A stretch of DNA of 64,000 bases, from assembly GCA_018881555.1 (NCBI GenBank), contig JACAXG010000007.1, positions 9,924,435 through 9,988,434 on the forward strand, given 5' to 3'. The notes under the pieces are model-generated. The model worked only from the letters and a program-made list of their open reading frames with translations, was not told where the DNA came from and did not search any database. Source of the DNA: Amblyornis subalaris (taxonomy: Eukaryota; Chordata; Aves; Passeriformes; Ptilonorhynchidae). Positions 61,401-63,693 of this stretch are shown piece by piece. The position numbers were made by a program, and so were the translations under genes. Within the stretch, counting starts at the first letter, position 1. Every line of letters begins with the position of its first letter.

Positions 61401-63693
61401 AGCTACCTTTTGAGAAAGTGTCTTTACTTTTTTCCTAGCAAGTAATGACTGTGAATTCAGAAGGATGGGCAGTGAGTCATTAGCTATTGCCTCAATCTTC
61501 CGTGTACACTGAGTTTGTCACTCAGCTTCTGTGACTATTAAACACCAGTTCCCGGTTTACTTTGACTGCACTTTCACCCATTCCCCTTATGAATTGAGTA
61601 GTTTCACACCTGACCTATCTCAGTTTGCAAGGCACAGGCATGTTTTGTTTTCTGCCATCTCCCAATCTGCTTGAATGAGAATGATAAACCCATTGCTCAT
61701 CAATGGGTTTGGCCATGCTTTTGGTTTTGCTCTTGTGCAACACAAACCTGCACTCCTGAACAACAAGGCTATTGAGCTTTCCCAATGCTGGGAGCGGCCT
61801 CCTCTTAAACTTTGCCAGCTGCCTATCTCCAGCGATCCGATCTGAGTTGACTCACATACTTGAGATGGACCCTGTTGATTTCGGACTCTTAAACCAAAAA
61901 CCAACCAACCTTCCCTGTACCTCATCAGACATCCTGGTAGATAACAACCGATGGTAAACTTGTACGGAGATAAACAACGGTATCTCCACAGTGCTGCTTT
62001 CACCTATGTCCATTTCTTCACGTTATAACACAACCTTCATCGGAAGATGCTCATTCGATAGCACAAAGGAACTCCAACTGTACAGAAATCACAGCAGCTT
62101 TTTAAACTGCCTATGCCATCTCAGTAACACTCCTCCTTTCTGGAACAAAAGGCTCACATGCACAGGAAAGGACTGGCTTCCTATGCTAATTGCAATGCAA
62201 GAATCTCCCAAGACGGCCACAAAGGGCATGAGCAGGTGTTTTTAGAAATTCAACCTTGACAAAAGGCTTTATCATATCTCCTTAATATGGTAGTGTTTAC
62301 ACCTCAGGCAGAAAAAGGAAGCCAAGGTAGGGTGTGTATTCACAGTTATTTCTGTCACACAACAGGCAGGCACTCATGAGTCTTTGAATGCACCTGAATA
62401 AATGACTGAGCTAACTCTGTACATACAGCTCTTACACCATGTACCTTACATGACCAAGCTATGCTTTCTGGCCCAGCACAAACAGGATCCAGCTCTGCTC
62501 TCAGTTTCTATCCAACTGTCTCAAATTAACAGCCCCCACAAAACCAAAGCAAATAATACATGCAATTCCACTTAAGGGGTTCTGCATAAAGATAATTTTA
62601 TAAGCTCCCACAGAACAACTATAAAGATTTATTTTTCCCCCATGTGTTCTTTTAATGAACTGACAGAACTGTCAAGTACTCCCACTGAAGTTAAGATCTG
62701 AACATGAGGCTAAAAAAGTTTTCATATTTAAGGGCTTAAGTCCAGAGTCATACAGCACAAAAACTGAGAGATCTTGAGACAAAATTCTGCCTTGTCTCTG
62801 GGGCATAAATCCATCTCTAATAGCTGGAGATGAGAATCTTCCTTCGAGGAAAATTACTTGACAATTGGCTGTTACCAGCTTTTTTTTTTTTTCTAATTGT
62901 AATTGATGAACTTGATACTGGTTGAGTTACACAGATCAACTATTCTGAACAAACAATTGGGACAAGCACATTTATCTTCATTGGCACCAGATGCTCTACT
63001 TTATCTAAAAGAGACGAAGCGAAGATCTCTGCAGTTTCAAGAGCTGCTACAAGAGAACTCAAATTTATCATAATGGGAAATCTTTCTTTGATGACTGGAA
63101 TACTCAGAAAATCAAAAAGCTTCACTAACCTTCTACATTCATAGCTTCCCTCAGAAGCTGCAACTTCTTCTGTCTCTCTCTTATCCTATCAAAGGCACTT
63201 GATATTGCTGCAGAAGTTGATGTCTCAGGAACGTGGCGCATTTGGTCCAGTTTTTGTGGTCCGAAGACATCCAGCGCTATGCTCCCATCAGAGTATCTTG
63301 CTTCCTTGTTTCTGGCAGCAGTAGAAGTCCGTACTGTAAATGTTTCACACTGATGGCTGTGCCTGTGAGAGCCTCCAGCATGGTCCCTCTCAGCTGCCTT
63401 GTCAGCAGTGCAAAGCAAATCTGTGGAAGAAGCCCATATTTTCCGTTTGGGAGGGACATCTGTGTGAAGGTGACCTTTTTTCTCAAACTCACTGGTTTTA
63501 CACCTATGAGGACAGAAAACATCTTCCTGACCCGAATTGTAATCTGCAGAAATGCCCTGGAAAAACTCTTCCTCATCTTGTGTTCCTCTAATGGACAGAA
63601 ATCCCATAGACTTGCTCAGTCCTTTGTTAAGGGTGGTCTGTTGAGAGAAGTGAGTTCTGTGTCCATCAGATGCATCAACCGCCAATGTTTTTC
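7367..63693 (-). CDS. PTPN13: PTPN13, tyrosine phosphatase non-receptor type 13 (42 coding exons, 5' partial)
   Basis: Spliced minus-strand gene. Segments in transcript order (W1 to W42) are listed as separate entries. All 42 segments have splice acceptors and all but one a GT donor; the exception is W18. Phases match at every junction, giving 2,299 residues plus a shared first codon and a TGA stop. Visible order: linker, FERM (in-window residues about 326-673), PDZ1 (885-977), PDZ2 (1155-1240), PDZ3 (1290-1385), PDZ4 (1575-1655), PDZ5 (1660-1755), acidic linker, PTP (1990-2290). This order with a C-terminal PTP is unique to PTPN13 among vertebrate phosphatases. The KIND domain, start codon and promoter lie past 64000. 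Known role of the family: a cortical scaffold phosphatase that binds the C-termini of partners such as Fas, ephrin-B and APC and dephosphorylates associated tyrosines. Certain as to family; exon edges come from reading splice sites and phase by eye. Confidence 0.97.
7538..7567. repeat. 15-bp tandem duplication
   Basis: Two adjacent copies of AATTACACTATTA plus two more bases, identical over the first 13 positions, in the last PTPN13 intron. An A/C-rich low-complexity stretch follows at about 7568-7625. Confidence 0.7.
8411..8473 (-). CDS. PTPN13: PTPN13 exon W41: PTP Q-loop region
   Basis: 63 nt, phase 0 at both ends, encoding [21 protein letters not shown]. This is the PTP helix leading into the Q-loop; the Gln in MVQTE is the residue that positions water for hydrolysis of the phosphoenzyme. 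Acceptor TTTTGGTAG, donor GAG/GTGAGT. The intron between it and W40 (8474-9284) contains a perfect 17-bp inverted repeat at 9121-9162. Confidence 0.95.
9121..9162. repeat. Perfect inverted repeat, 17-bp arms, 8-nt loop
   Basis: Arm 9121-9137 (TTCCCTGAGCTAACCCA) is the exact reverse complement of 9146-9162. The loop is 9138-9145. It is intronic, between W40 and W41. A perfect match of this length and spacing is not expected by chance. Confidence 0.9.
9285..9500 (-). CDS. PTPN13: PTPN13 exon W40: PTP catalytic core (WPD loop and P-loop)
   Basis: 216 nt, 72 codons, phase 0 at both ends. It carries both catalytic elements. [14 protein letters not shown] is the WPD loop whose Asp acts as general acid. 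[11 protein letters not shown] is the signature P-loop, with the nucleophilic Cys and phosphate-binding Arg at in-window residues 2226 and 2232. Both are intact, so the enzyme is predicted to be active. Acceptor AAACCTCAG; donor GAT/GTGAGT. Confidence 0.97.
9878..9900. repeat. Near-perfect palindrome, 11-bp arms, 1-nt spacer
   Basis: TGCCCAGTGAT, a single G, then ATCACTGGGCA. It lies in the intron between W39 and W40, which has no other feature I recognise. Confidence 0.8.
10029..10366 (-). CDS. PTPN13: PTPN13 exon W39: PTP domain central sheet
   Basis: 338 nt: two bases completing a split Tyr codon, then 112 codons. It opens DTTRVPLG, directly after the NRYKNILPY substrate-recognition loop of W38. 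It continues with [29 protein letters not shown] and [20 protein letters not shown], all standard PTP motifs. It ends in LEEIQ. Acceptor GGGGATTGCAG; donor CAG/GTGAGT. The intron upstream (10367-11041) has nothing I recognise. Confidence 0.96.
11042..11132 (-). CDS. PTPN13: PTPN13 exon W38: PTP phosphotyrosine-recognition loop
   Basis: 91 nt, 30 codons plus the first base of a Tyr codon. It encodes [11 protein letters not shown] then [18 protein letters not shown]. The [10 protein letters not shown] segment is the pTyr recognition loop; its Tyr packs against substrate phosphotyrosine. One ambiguous base at 11097 falls in a TTN codon that is Leu in the human protein. Acceptor CTTCTTTGCAG; donor CCTT/GTAAGT. 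The intron upstream (11133-11720) holds only AT-rich sequence. Confidence 0.95.
11721..11869 (-). CDS. PTPN13: PTPN13 exon W37: N-terminal helices of PTP domain
   Basis: 149 nt (2 plus 49 codons). It reads [20 protein letters not shown], then [22 protein letters not shown] and ends VPSKEIE. This is the helical lead-in of the PTP domain and matches the human ...PSGKYTGANLKSVIRVL region closely. Acceptor CTTCTGCTAG; donor GAA/GTGAGT. No feature recognised in the intron upstream (11870-12781). Confidence 0.95.
12782..12873 (-). CDS. PTPN13: PTPN13 exon W36: linker before PTP, conserved [12 protein letters not shown] motif
   Basis: 92 nt. It reads [20 protein letters not shown], then [10 protein letters not shown]. 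The EITWG(S/N)DELPIE block is nearly identical to the human protein although the flanks are divergent. The donor is C/GTGTAA, fixed by phase: the final C joins AT of W37 to make His. Acceptor CTCTTATAG. Confidence 0.9.
13306..13361. repeat. Perfect inverted repeat, 25-bp arms, 6-nt loop
   Basis: Arm 13306-13330 (begins AAACCTCCCACAAGC) is the exact reverse complement of 13337-13361. The loop is AAAAGC at 13331-13336. It is intronic (W35-W36 intron). It has no element-like termini or flanking duplication that I can see. Confidence 0.95.
13976..14031 (-). CDS. PTPN13: PTPN13 exon W35: linker micro-exon
   Basis: 56 nt encoding [18 protein letters not shown] plus two bases. It is too short to stand out as an open frame. 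It is supported by matching the human KMNGCEEYCEEKV segment, an acceptor TTTTACTAG, a donor AAAG/GTAAGA, and exact phase with both neighbours. The introns on either side are about 1.1-1.2 kb; apart from the 25-bp inverted repeat I recognise nothing in them. Confidence 0.88.
15226..15308 (-). CDS. PTPN13: PTPN13 exon W34: acidic linker
   Basis: 83 nt encoding [20 protein letters not shown], then LPEDFSE. It is an acidic, Ser-rich disordered linker matching the human [18 protein letters not shown] segment. Acceptor CCTGTTCAG; donor GAG/GTAGGA. Phase is consistent with G from W33 making Ala. The intron upstream (15309-16442) has nothing I recognise. Confidence 0.9.
16443..16619 (-). CDS. PTPN13: PTPN13 exon W33: linker with conserved [12 protein letters not shown] helix
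   Basis: 177 nt. It starts [19 protein letters not shown], then [18 protein letters not shown], and ends with a less conserved Leu/Ser-rich tail. The acidic run followed by an amphipathic segment is nearly identical to human ([14 protein letters not shown]), unlike the surrounding linker. It sits between PDZ5 and the phosphatase. Acceptor TTTGTCTTCAG; donor CCAG/GTAACA. A 309-bp intron separates it from W32. Confidence 0.93.
16929..17085 (-). CDS. PTPN13: PTPN13 exon W32: linker
   Basis: 157 nt, 52 codons plus one base. It reads [20 protein letters not shown], then [20 protein letters not shown], then [12 protein letters not shown]. It is polar and probably disordered, diverged from mammals. 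The assignment rests on good splice sites (TTTCTTAG; CAG/GTAAGA) and unbroken phase rather than strong similarity. The intron upstream (17086-17790) is AT-rich with no feature. Confidence 0.8.
17791..17852 (-). CDS. PTPN13: PTPN13 exon W31: short Cys-containing linker
   Basis: 62 nt encoding [20 protein letters not shown] after a split Gly. Similarity to mammals is weak. It is supported by a strong pyrimidine tract ending TTGTTTAG, a donor AAG/GTAAAT and exact phase (AAG then ATC of W32). The intron upstream (17853-19391, 1.5 kb) holds a local direct repeat of GACCTATGT near 18490-18510 and nothing else recognised. Confidence 0.75.
19392..19462 (-). CDS. PTPN13: PTPN13 exon W30: linker after PDZ5
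   Basis: 71 nt encoding [20 protein letters not shown] then KAN, with a split Arg at the start and a split Gly at the end. It is a basic, Ser/Pro-rich linker comparable with the human KRSAVSAPKSTK region. Acceptor TTTTCATAG; donor AATG/GTAAGA. Confidence 0.83.
19550..20290 (-). mobile_element. CR1 LINE fragment, reverse transcriptase part, decayed
   Basis: Minus-strand remnants of CR1 ORF2 lie in the intron between W29 and W30. One frame has a block ending [19 protein letters not shown] (20036-20280). After a frame change come [17 protein letters not shown] residues, then GVPQGS and [12 protein letters not shown], then FANDTKL (19560-19755). The catalytic FADD box reads FAND, and stops and frame breaks interrupt it, so it is dead. 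It is truncated at both ends as far as I can see. Edges are approximate. Confidence 0.9.
20533..20743 (-). CDS. PTPN13: PTPN13 exon W29: most of PDZ5
   Basis: 211 nt. It completes ELG then [19 protein letters not shown] (carboxylate-binding loop and strands), with [20 protein letters not shown] and the end of the domain at VVLKATR. The first position of helix B is Leu rather than His, so ligand choice should differ from class I. Acceptor CCTGCGAAG; donor ACCAG/GTATGT. A 101-bp intron separates it from W28. Confidence 0.95.
20845..21016 (-). CDS. PTPN13: PTPN13 exon W28: end of PDZ4 and start of PDZ5
   Basis: 172 nt. It reads [20 protein letters not shown], then [16 protein letters not shown], a short inter-domain segment, and [11 protein letters not shown], which is the first strand of PDZ5. 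Helix B of PDZ4 starts with His (HTDAVNFL), a class I feature. Acceptor GTTTTTGCAG; donor CTAG/GTAACA. Confidence 0.95.
21249..21407 (-). CDS. PTPN13: PTPN13 exon W27: first half of PDZ4
   Basis: 159 nt, 53 codons, phase 0. It reads [20 protein letters not shown], then [20 protein letters not shown], then [19 protein letters not shown] is the carboxylate-binding loop; [14 protein letters not shown] is the usual PDZ turn and spans the junction to W28. Acceptor TCCCCCTAG; donor AAA/GTGAGA. The intron upstream (21408-22748) holds a quasi-palindrome at 22553-22584 and no other feature. Confidence 0.96.
22553..22584. repeat. Quasi-palindrome, 13-bp arms with one mismatch, 6-nt loop
   Basis: Arm 22553-22565 (TTGCAAATGACAC) pairs with 22572-22584 except at one position; the loop is TTGTAT. 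It is intronic, between W26 and W27. Confidence 0.7.
22749..22923 (-). CDS. PTPN13: PTPN13 exon W26: linker before PDZ4
   Basis: 175 nt. It reads [20 protein letters not shown], then [20 protein letters not shown], then [18 protein letters not shown]. It is disordered at first, with a likely short helix ([12 protein letters not shown]) just before PDZ4. Acceptor TTATCTGTAG; donor CCA/GTAAGT. Phase is exact (AG of W25 plus T gives Ser). Confidence 0.88.
23123..23484 (-). CDS. PTPN13: PTPN13 exon W25: long Ser-rich linker between PDZ3 and PDZ4
   Basis: 362 nt, 120 codons plus two bases. It begins [12 protein letters not shown], contains [13 protein letters not shown] and [12 protein letters not shown] (conserved in human), and continues with WSSALYQS and [20 protein letters not shown]. 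An ambiguous base at 23243 sits in a TNG codon: Leu, Ser or Trp are possible, and A would give a stop. Acceptor TTTCTGTAG; donor ACAG/GTATGC. The SPSRRDS stretch is a plausible basophilic-kinase or 14-3-3 type site (inference). Confidence 0.92.
24296..24480 (-). mobile_element. CR1 LINE 3'-end fragment
   Basis: Bird-type CR1 3' tail in minus orientation. The plus strand opens with ATCACAGAATCATGGA, the reverse of the CR1 terminal ATTCTGTGAT unit. It then runs through a CTCCTGGCCCTGCACAGGAC block and CTTCTTGAATTCTGTCAAGC, ending near CTTCCCTGGGGAACTT. It is heavily 5' truncated, as is usual for CR1, and lies in the W24-W25 intron (23485-25088), which otherwise shows nothing I recognise. Confidence 0.85.
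25089..25187 (-). CDS. PTPN13: PTPN13 exon W24: end of PDZ3
   Basis: 99 nt, 33 codons, phase 0. It reads [20 protein letters not shown], then [13 protein letters not shown]. The first part is helix B and the last strand of PDZ3. The acceptor (GTGGCCATAG) has a poor pyrimidine tract and the intron before it is only 81 nt, yet phase and strong similarity to the human protein fix the boundary. Donor CTG/GTAAGG. Confidence 0.93.
25269..25483 (-). CDS. PTPN13: PTPN13 exon W23: most of PDZ3
   Basis: 215 nt. It reads [20 protein letters not shown], then [20 protein letters not shown], then [20 protein letters not shown] and [17 protein letters not shown] is the carboxylate-binding loop. Helix B starts with Gln, so PDZ3 lacks the His of class I domains. 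Acceptor TTTCTTTTGCAG; donor CAG/GTTTGT. It is separated from W22 by a 333-bp intron without features. Confidence 0.96.
25817..25979 (-). CDS. PTPN13: PTPN13 exon W22: last strand of PDZ2, PDZ2-PDZ3 linker
   Basis: 163 nt. It starts [10 protein letters not shown] (final PDZ2 strand), then a Pro/Gln-rich linker with [10 protein letters not shown], and ends KDYSFVTA before PDZ3. VTPQC and DYSFVT match human. Acceptor CTACCTGTAG type, donor GCAG/GTCAGG. The intron upstream (25980-26517) has no feature I recognise. Confidence 0.94.
26518..26603 (-). CDS. PTPN13: PTPN13 exon W21: PDZ2 helix B
   Basis: 86 nt: a split Gly then [20 protein letters not shown] and ETLRNTGQ. His of THKQAVETL is the first residue of helix B and marks PDZ2 as class I, recognising Ser/Thr at the minus-2 ligand position. 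This domain is the known docking site for Fas, APC and other C-termini in mammals. Acceptor CTTAATGTAG; donor CAG/GTAAGT. Confidence 0.96.
26755..26808 (+). mobile_element. CR1 LINE 3'-tail fragment (short)
   Basis: GTAAGGTTGGATTCAAAGGT then CTTTCCCAATCTAAATGATTCTGTG resembles the last 50 bases of CR1 in plus orientation with a small internal deletion. It is in the intron between W20 and W21 (26604-27378); nothing else is recognised there. Confidence 0.65.
27379..27472 (-). CDS. PTPN13: PTPN13 exon W20: PDZ2 middle strands
   Basis: 94 nt encoding [20 protein letters not shown], then [11 protein letters not shown] plus one base. It directly follows GISVT of W19. The residues are nearly identical to human PDZ2. 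Acceptor TTCTGTTTAG; donor AAAG/GTAGTA. Confidence 0.96.
27985..28069 (+). mobile_element. CR1 LINE 3'-tail fragment
   Basis: GGGGGTTGGACTAGATGATC then TTTAAATGTCCCTTCCATCC and a terminal TGTGATTCTG match the CR1 3' end in plus orientation. A little more upstream sequence (from about 27960) may belong to it. It lies in the 1.76-kb intron between W19 and W20; the rest (28070-29229) shows nothing I recognise. Confidence 0.85.
29215..29229 (-). CDS. PTPN13: PTPN13 W19 alternative extension encoding VLFDK
   Basis: The 15 nt after the regular W19 donor read GTA CTG TTT GAC AAG and are followed by GTTTTT, a usable donor. The result is VLFDK inserted between GISVT and GGVNT of PDZ2, in frame. This is the same five-residue insert described for an alternative PDZ2 form in mouse and human, which alters the ligand groove. 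Use in this species is inferred from conservation. Confidence 0.7.
29230..29358 (-). CDS. PTPN13: PTPN13 exon W19: linker and first strands of PDZ2
   Basis: 129 nt, 43 codons, phase 0. It reads [20 protein letters not shown], then [20 protein letters not shown] and SVT. GLGISVT is the carboxylate-binding loop of PDZ2. The main donor is ACG/GTACTG. A second donor 15 nt on (29215) would add VLFDK in frame, the insert known from the mammalian PDZ2 splice form. The acceptor AATAAAG is preceded by an eight-T run. Confidence 0.95.
30337..30803 (-). CDS. PTPN13: PTPN13 exon W18: Ser-rich linker between PDZ1 and PDZ2
   Basis: 467 nt (2 plus 155 codons). Motifs: [51 protein letters not shown], ending QQPAKK. 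The SSQDSRTES and [15 protein letters not shown] blocks match human almost exactly. Acceptor TGGTTTTCAG. The 3' end is uncertain. By homology it stops at AAAAAG, but the next bases are GCACAG, so the donor would be a GC type. The nearest in-frame GT donor is 33 nt on (CCA/GTGTGA, end 30304) and would add [11 protein letters not shown]. The ambiguous base at 30649 is in a Ser TCN codon. Confidence 0.88.
31050..31181 (-). CDS. PTPN13: PTPN13 exon W17: second half of PDZ1
   Basis: 132 nt. It encodes [17 protein letters not shown], an ambiguous Ala codon (GCN at 31126), then [20 protein letters not shown] and DKLSK. His at helix B position 1 (SHHAALEIL) suggests class I binding. Acceptor CTTTCGTGCAG; donor AAAG/GTACGG. 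Confidence 0.94.
31887..31994 (-). CDS. PTPN13: PTPN13 exon W16: PDZ1 middle strands
   Basis: 108 nt. It reads [20 protein letters not shown], then [15 protein letters not shown] with split Gly codons at both ends. It joins FGLG of W15 to give the carboxylate-binding loop GLGFQI. Acceptor TTTTTTCGTAG; donor CCAG/GTGAAT. The intron downstream in transcript sense (31182-31886) contains A-rich runs only. Confidence 0.95.
33126..33218 (-). CDS. PTPN13: PTPN13 exon W15: start of PDZ1
   Basis: 93 nt encoding [20 protein letters not shown], then [10 protein letters not shown] plus one base. [13 protein letters not shown] is the conserved first strand of PDZ1. Acceptor GGCTTTACAG; donor TTAG/GTAAGT. 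The intron towards W16 (31995-33125) has a run of about 20 A at 32306-32325 and no gene feature. Confidence 0.95.
33880..33985. repeat. A/C-rich low-complexity tract
   Basis: The plus strand is almost entirely A and C (ACAAAAAACAAGCAACCAAA type), so the transcript would be T/G-rich. It explains the hydrophobic-looking open frame on the minus strand here, which is not a gene. Confidence 0.75.
34605..34661 (-). CDS. PTPN13: PTPN13 exon W14: 57-nt cassette-type exon before PDZ1
   Basis: 57 nt encoding [18 protein letters not shown] with split codons (phase 1 at both ends), so skipping keeps frame. The length equals the 19-residue segment that is optional in human PTPN13 isoforms at the same place. 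Sequence similarity is low. Acceptor CATGTCACAG; donor AGTG/GTAAGT. The intron between it and W15 (33219-34604) has an A/C-rich low-complexity belt at 33880-33985. Confidence 0.82.
35889..35937. repeat. Perfect inverted repeat, 18-bp arms, 13-nt loop
   Basis: Arm 35889-35906 (ATGTGTGCACTCCAATCC) is the exact reverse complement of 35920-35937. It lies in the 1.87-kb intron between W13 and W14, in which I recognise nothing else. Confidence 0.92.
36530..36627 (-). CDS. PTPN13: PTPN13 exon W13: Ser-rich linker
   Basis: 98 nt. It reads [20 protein letters not shown], then [18 protein letters not shown] and the [12 protein letters not shown] part match human (SPERRK, SSSIEDPGQAYV). The acceptor CCCCTTTAAG at 36628 was chosen over CTCATGCAG at 36611 because only the former keeps phase with W12. 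A 60-nt pyrimidine tract (purine on the plus strand) precedes it. Donor TAG/GTCAGC. Confidence 0.9.
36628..36692 (-). promoter_or_regulatory. Long polypyrimidine tract before W13 acceptor
   Basis: The plus strand is nearly pure purine here (GGGGAGAAGGAGAGAAGGGG and onwards), giving an unusually long C/T tract just upstream of the W13 splice acceptor inside a 167-bp intron. It probably aids recognition of that acceptor over the closer CAG at 36611 and could bind PTB-like factors (inference). Confidence 0.5.
36795..37218 (-). CDS. PTPN13: PTPN13 exon W12: linker after FERM
   Basis: 424 nt. It starts [20 protein letters not shown], then [60 protein letters not shown], and ends GALKPS. The first half is nearly identical to mammals, the second half diverges. 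It is Ser-rich and probably disordered, with likely phosphorylation sites. Acceptor ATTTCCACAG; donor AGCAA/GTAAGA. Confidence 0.94.
37219..40624. other. 3.4-kb intron between W11 and W12
   Basis: No coding exon is needed here (phase joins exactly). It contains an 18-bp tandem duplication at 40063-40098 and short poly-A or poly-T runs. I see no transposable element I can name. Confidence 0.6.
40063..40098. repeat. 18-bp tandem duplication
   Basis: Adjacent copies both start ATTATGAAGGAA (40063 and 40081) and then differ slightly. It is intronic. Confidence 0.65.
40625..40787 (-). CDS. PTPN13: PTPN13 exon W11: end of FERM F3 lobe
   Basis: 163 nt, 54 codons plus G. It reads [20 protein letters not shown], then [20 protein letters not shown], then [14 protein letters not shown]. 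This is the C-terminal strands and helix of the PH-like F3 lobe. Acceptor TTGTGTAG; donor ATTG/GTAAGG. The next intron upstream (40788-41778) contains a short 9-bp hairpin at 41507-41526 and nothing else recognised. Confidence 0.95.
41507..41526. repeat. Hairpin, 9-bp perfect arms, 2-nt loop
   Basis: GTACTGGCA, TT, TGCCAGTAC. Intronic, between W10 and W11. Confidence 0.6.
41779..41961 (-). CDS. PTPN13: PTPN13 exon W10: FERM F3 (PH-like) lobe
   Basis: 183 nt, 61 codons, phase 0. It reads [20 protein letters not shown], then [20 protein letters not shown], then [20 protein letters not shown] and [12 protein letters not shown] is the conserved FERM F3 strand. Acceptor ATCTGCACAG; donor AGT/GTAAGT. 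The intron upstream (41962-43330) has no feature I recognise. Confidence 0.96.
43331..43483 (-). CDS. PTPN13: PTPN13 exon W9: FERM F2-F3 junction
   Basis: 153 nt, 51 codons, phase 0. It reads [12 protein letters not shown], one ambiguous codon (NTC at 43447, Leu in human), then [20 protein letters not shown] and [18 protein letters not shown]. This is the helical end of lobe F2. Acceptor TGTGTTGCAG; donor AAG/GTAAGT. Confidence 0.95.
43916..44054 (-). CDS. PTPN13: PTPN13 exon W8: FERM F2 helices
   Basis: 139 nt. It reads [20 protein letters not shown], then [20 protein letters not shown], then [17 protein letters not shown] and the [16 protein letters not shown] helix are hallmark F2-lobe sequences. 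Acceptor CCTGCTCTAG; donor GAG/GTACAT. The 432-bp intron before W9 is featureless. Confidence 0.96.
44209..44362 (-). CDS. PTPN13: PTPN13 exon W7: FERM F1-F2 junction
   Basis: 154 nt. It reads [20 protein letters not shown], then [20 protein letters not shown], then [10 protein letters not shown] and a split Gln. It has the end of the ubiquitin-like F1 lobe, a Lys-rich linker and the first F2 strand ([11 protein letters not shown]). Acceptor TTCATGGCAG; donor ATACA/GTGAGT. Confidence 0.95.
44572..44746 (-). CDS. PTPN13: PTPN13 exon W6: FERM F1 lobe
   Basis: 175 nt. It reads [20 protein letters not shown], then [20 protein letters not shown], then [32 protein letters not shown] is the first ubiquitin-like hairpin, and [18 protein letters not shown] the F1 helix typical of 4.1/ezrin domains. 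Acceptor ACCAAATGCAG; donor AGAG/GTAAGA. Confidence 0.96.
44853..44927 (-). CDS. PTPN13: PTPN13 exon W5: segment leading into FERM
   Basis: 75 nt, 25 codons, phase 0: [20 protein letters not shown], then PKSIL. It is identical to mammals at nearly every position. A 106-bp intron separates it from W6. Acceptor TGATTTGCAG; donor TTG/GTAAGA. Confidence 0.95.
45870..46089 (-). CDS. PTPN13: PTPN13 exon W4: short coiled coil before FERM
   Basis: 220 nt. It reads [20 protein letters not shown], one ambiguous Glu/Asp codon (46026), then [20 protein letters not shown], one ambiguous codon (CNG at 45964, Pro in human), then [20 protein letters not shown] and [11 protein letters not shown]. The Met/Gln/Leu-rich MLKRQ to ALRQ region is a short coiled coil. 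Acceptor ATTCTCTAG; donor AGG/GTAATG. The intron towards W5 (44928-45869) has a 16-A run near 45255 and nothing else recognised. Confidence 0.95.
46090..52375. other. 6.3-kb intron between W3 and W4
   Basis: Phase joins W3 to W4 directly. The intron is AT-rich, with a purine-rich stretch at 49011-49110. Open frames in it are short and biased by composition. I could name no transposable element or RNA gene. Confidence 0.6.
49011..49110. repeat. Purine-rich (A/G) low-complexity tract
   Basis: The plus strand is largely A and G (GAGAGAAAAAGGAAGAAATA and onwards). It produces a spurious Lys/Glu-rich open frame. Such tracts can form triplex DNA (inference). Confidence 0.6.
52376..52475 (-). CDS. 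PTPN13: PTPN13 exon W3: Ser-rich linker
   Basis: 100 nt encoding [20 protein letters not shown], then [12 protein letters not shown] with split codons at both ends. It is a diverged disordered segment, supported by the VRR start shared with human, acceptor GGTTTGCTAG, donor AAG/GTAAAC and exact phase. Confidence 0.85.
52476..54131. other. 1.66-kb intron between W2 and W3
   Basis: No coding sequence is required. It ends (54050-54118) in a T/G-rich stretch (GTTTGTCTGGGTTTTTGTCT). No mobile element recognised. Confidence 0.55.
54132..54227 (-). CDS. PTPN13: PTPN13 exon W2: conserved Ser/Tyr-rich linker
   Basis: 96 nt. It reads [20 protein letters not shown], then [11 protein letters not shown], nearly the human sequence ([18 protein letters not shown]). 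The density of Ser and Tyr suggests a phosphorylated segment (inference). Acceptor AACTTTCAG; donor CAAG/GTAAGA. Confidence 0.93.
58093..58116. repeat. Hairpin, 10-bp perfect arms, 4-nt loop
   Basis: TTTAACAGGA, AGAA, TCCTGTTAAA. Intronic. Confidence 0.65.
61686..61710. repeat. Hairpin, 10-bp perfect arms, 5-nt loop
   Basis: AAACCCATTG, CTCAT, CAATGGGTTT. Intronic. Confidence 0.65.
63130..63693 (-). CDS. PTPN13: PTPN13 exon W1: linker after KIND domain
   Basis: 564 nt (2 plus 187 codons plus G), the most 5' exon in the window. Motifs: [49 protein letters not shown], and a strongly conserved end [20 protein letters not shown] then EAMNVE. The last part is a basic amphipathic helix, nearly identical to human. 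The rest is disordered. Acceptor CCTTATTCTAG; donor GAAG/GTTAGT. The KIND domain exons should follow beyond 64000. Confidence 0.94.

Larger units (their letters stand above)
54228..63129. other. 8.9-kb intron between W1 and W2
   Basis: The largest intron in the window; the split Glu codon joins W1 to W2 directly. Two open frames of 165 and 146 codons on the minus strand (54752-55249, 55998-56438) look like chance. Two 10-bp perfect hairpins lie at 58093-58116 and 61686-61710. No transposable element or RNA gene recognised. Confidence 0.6.
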
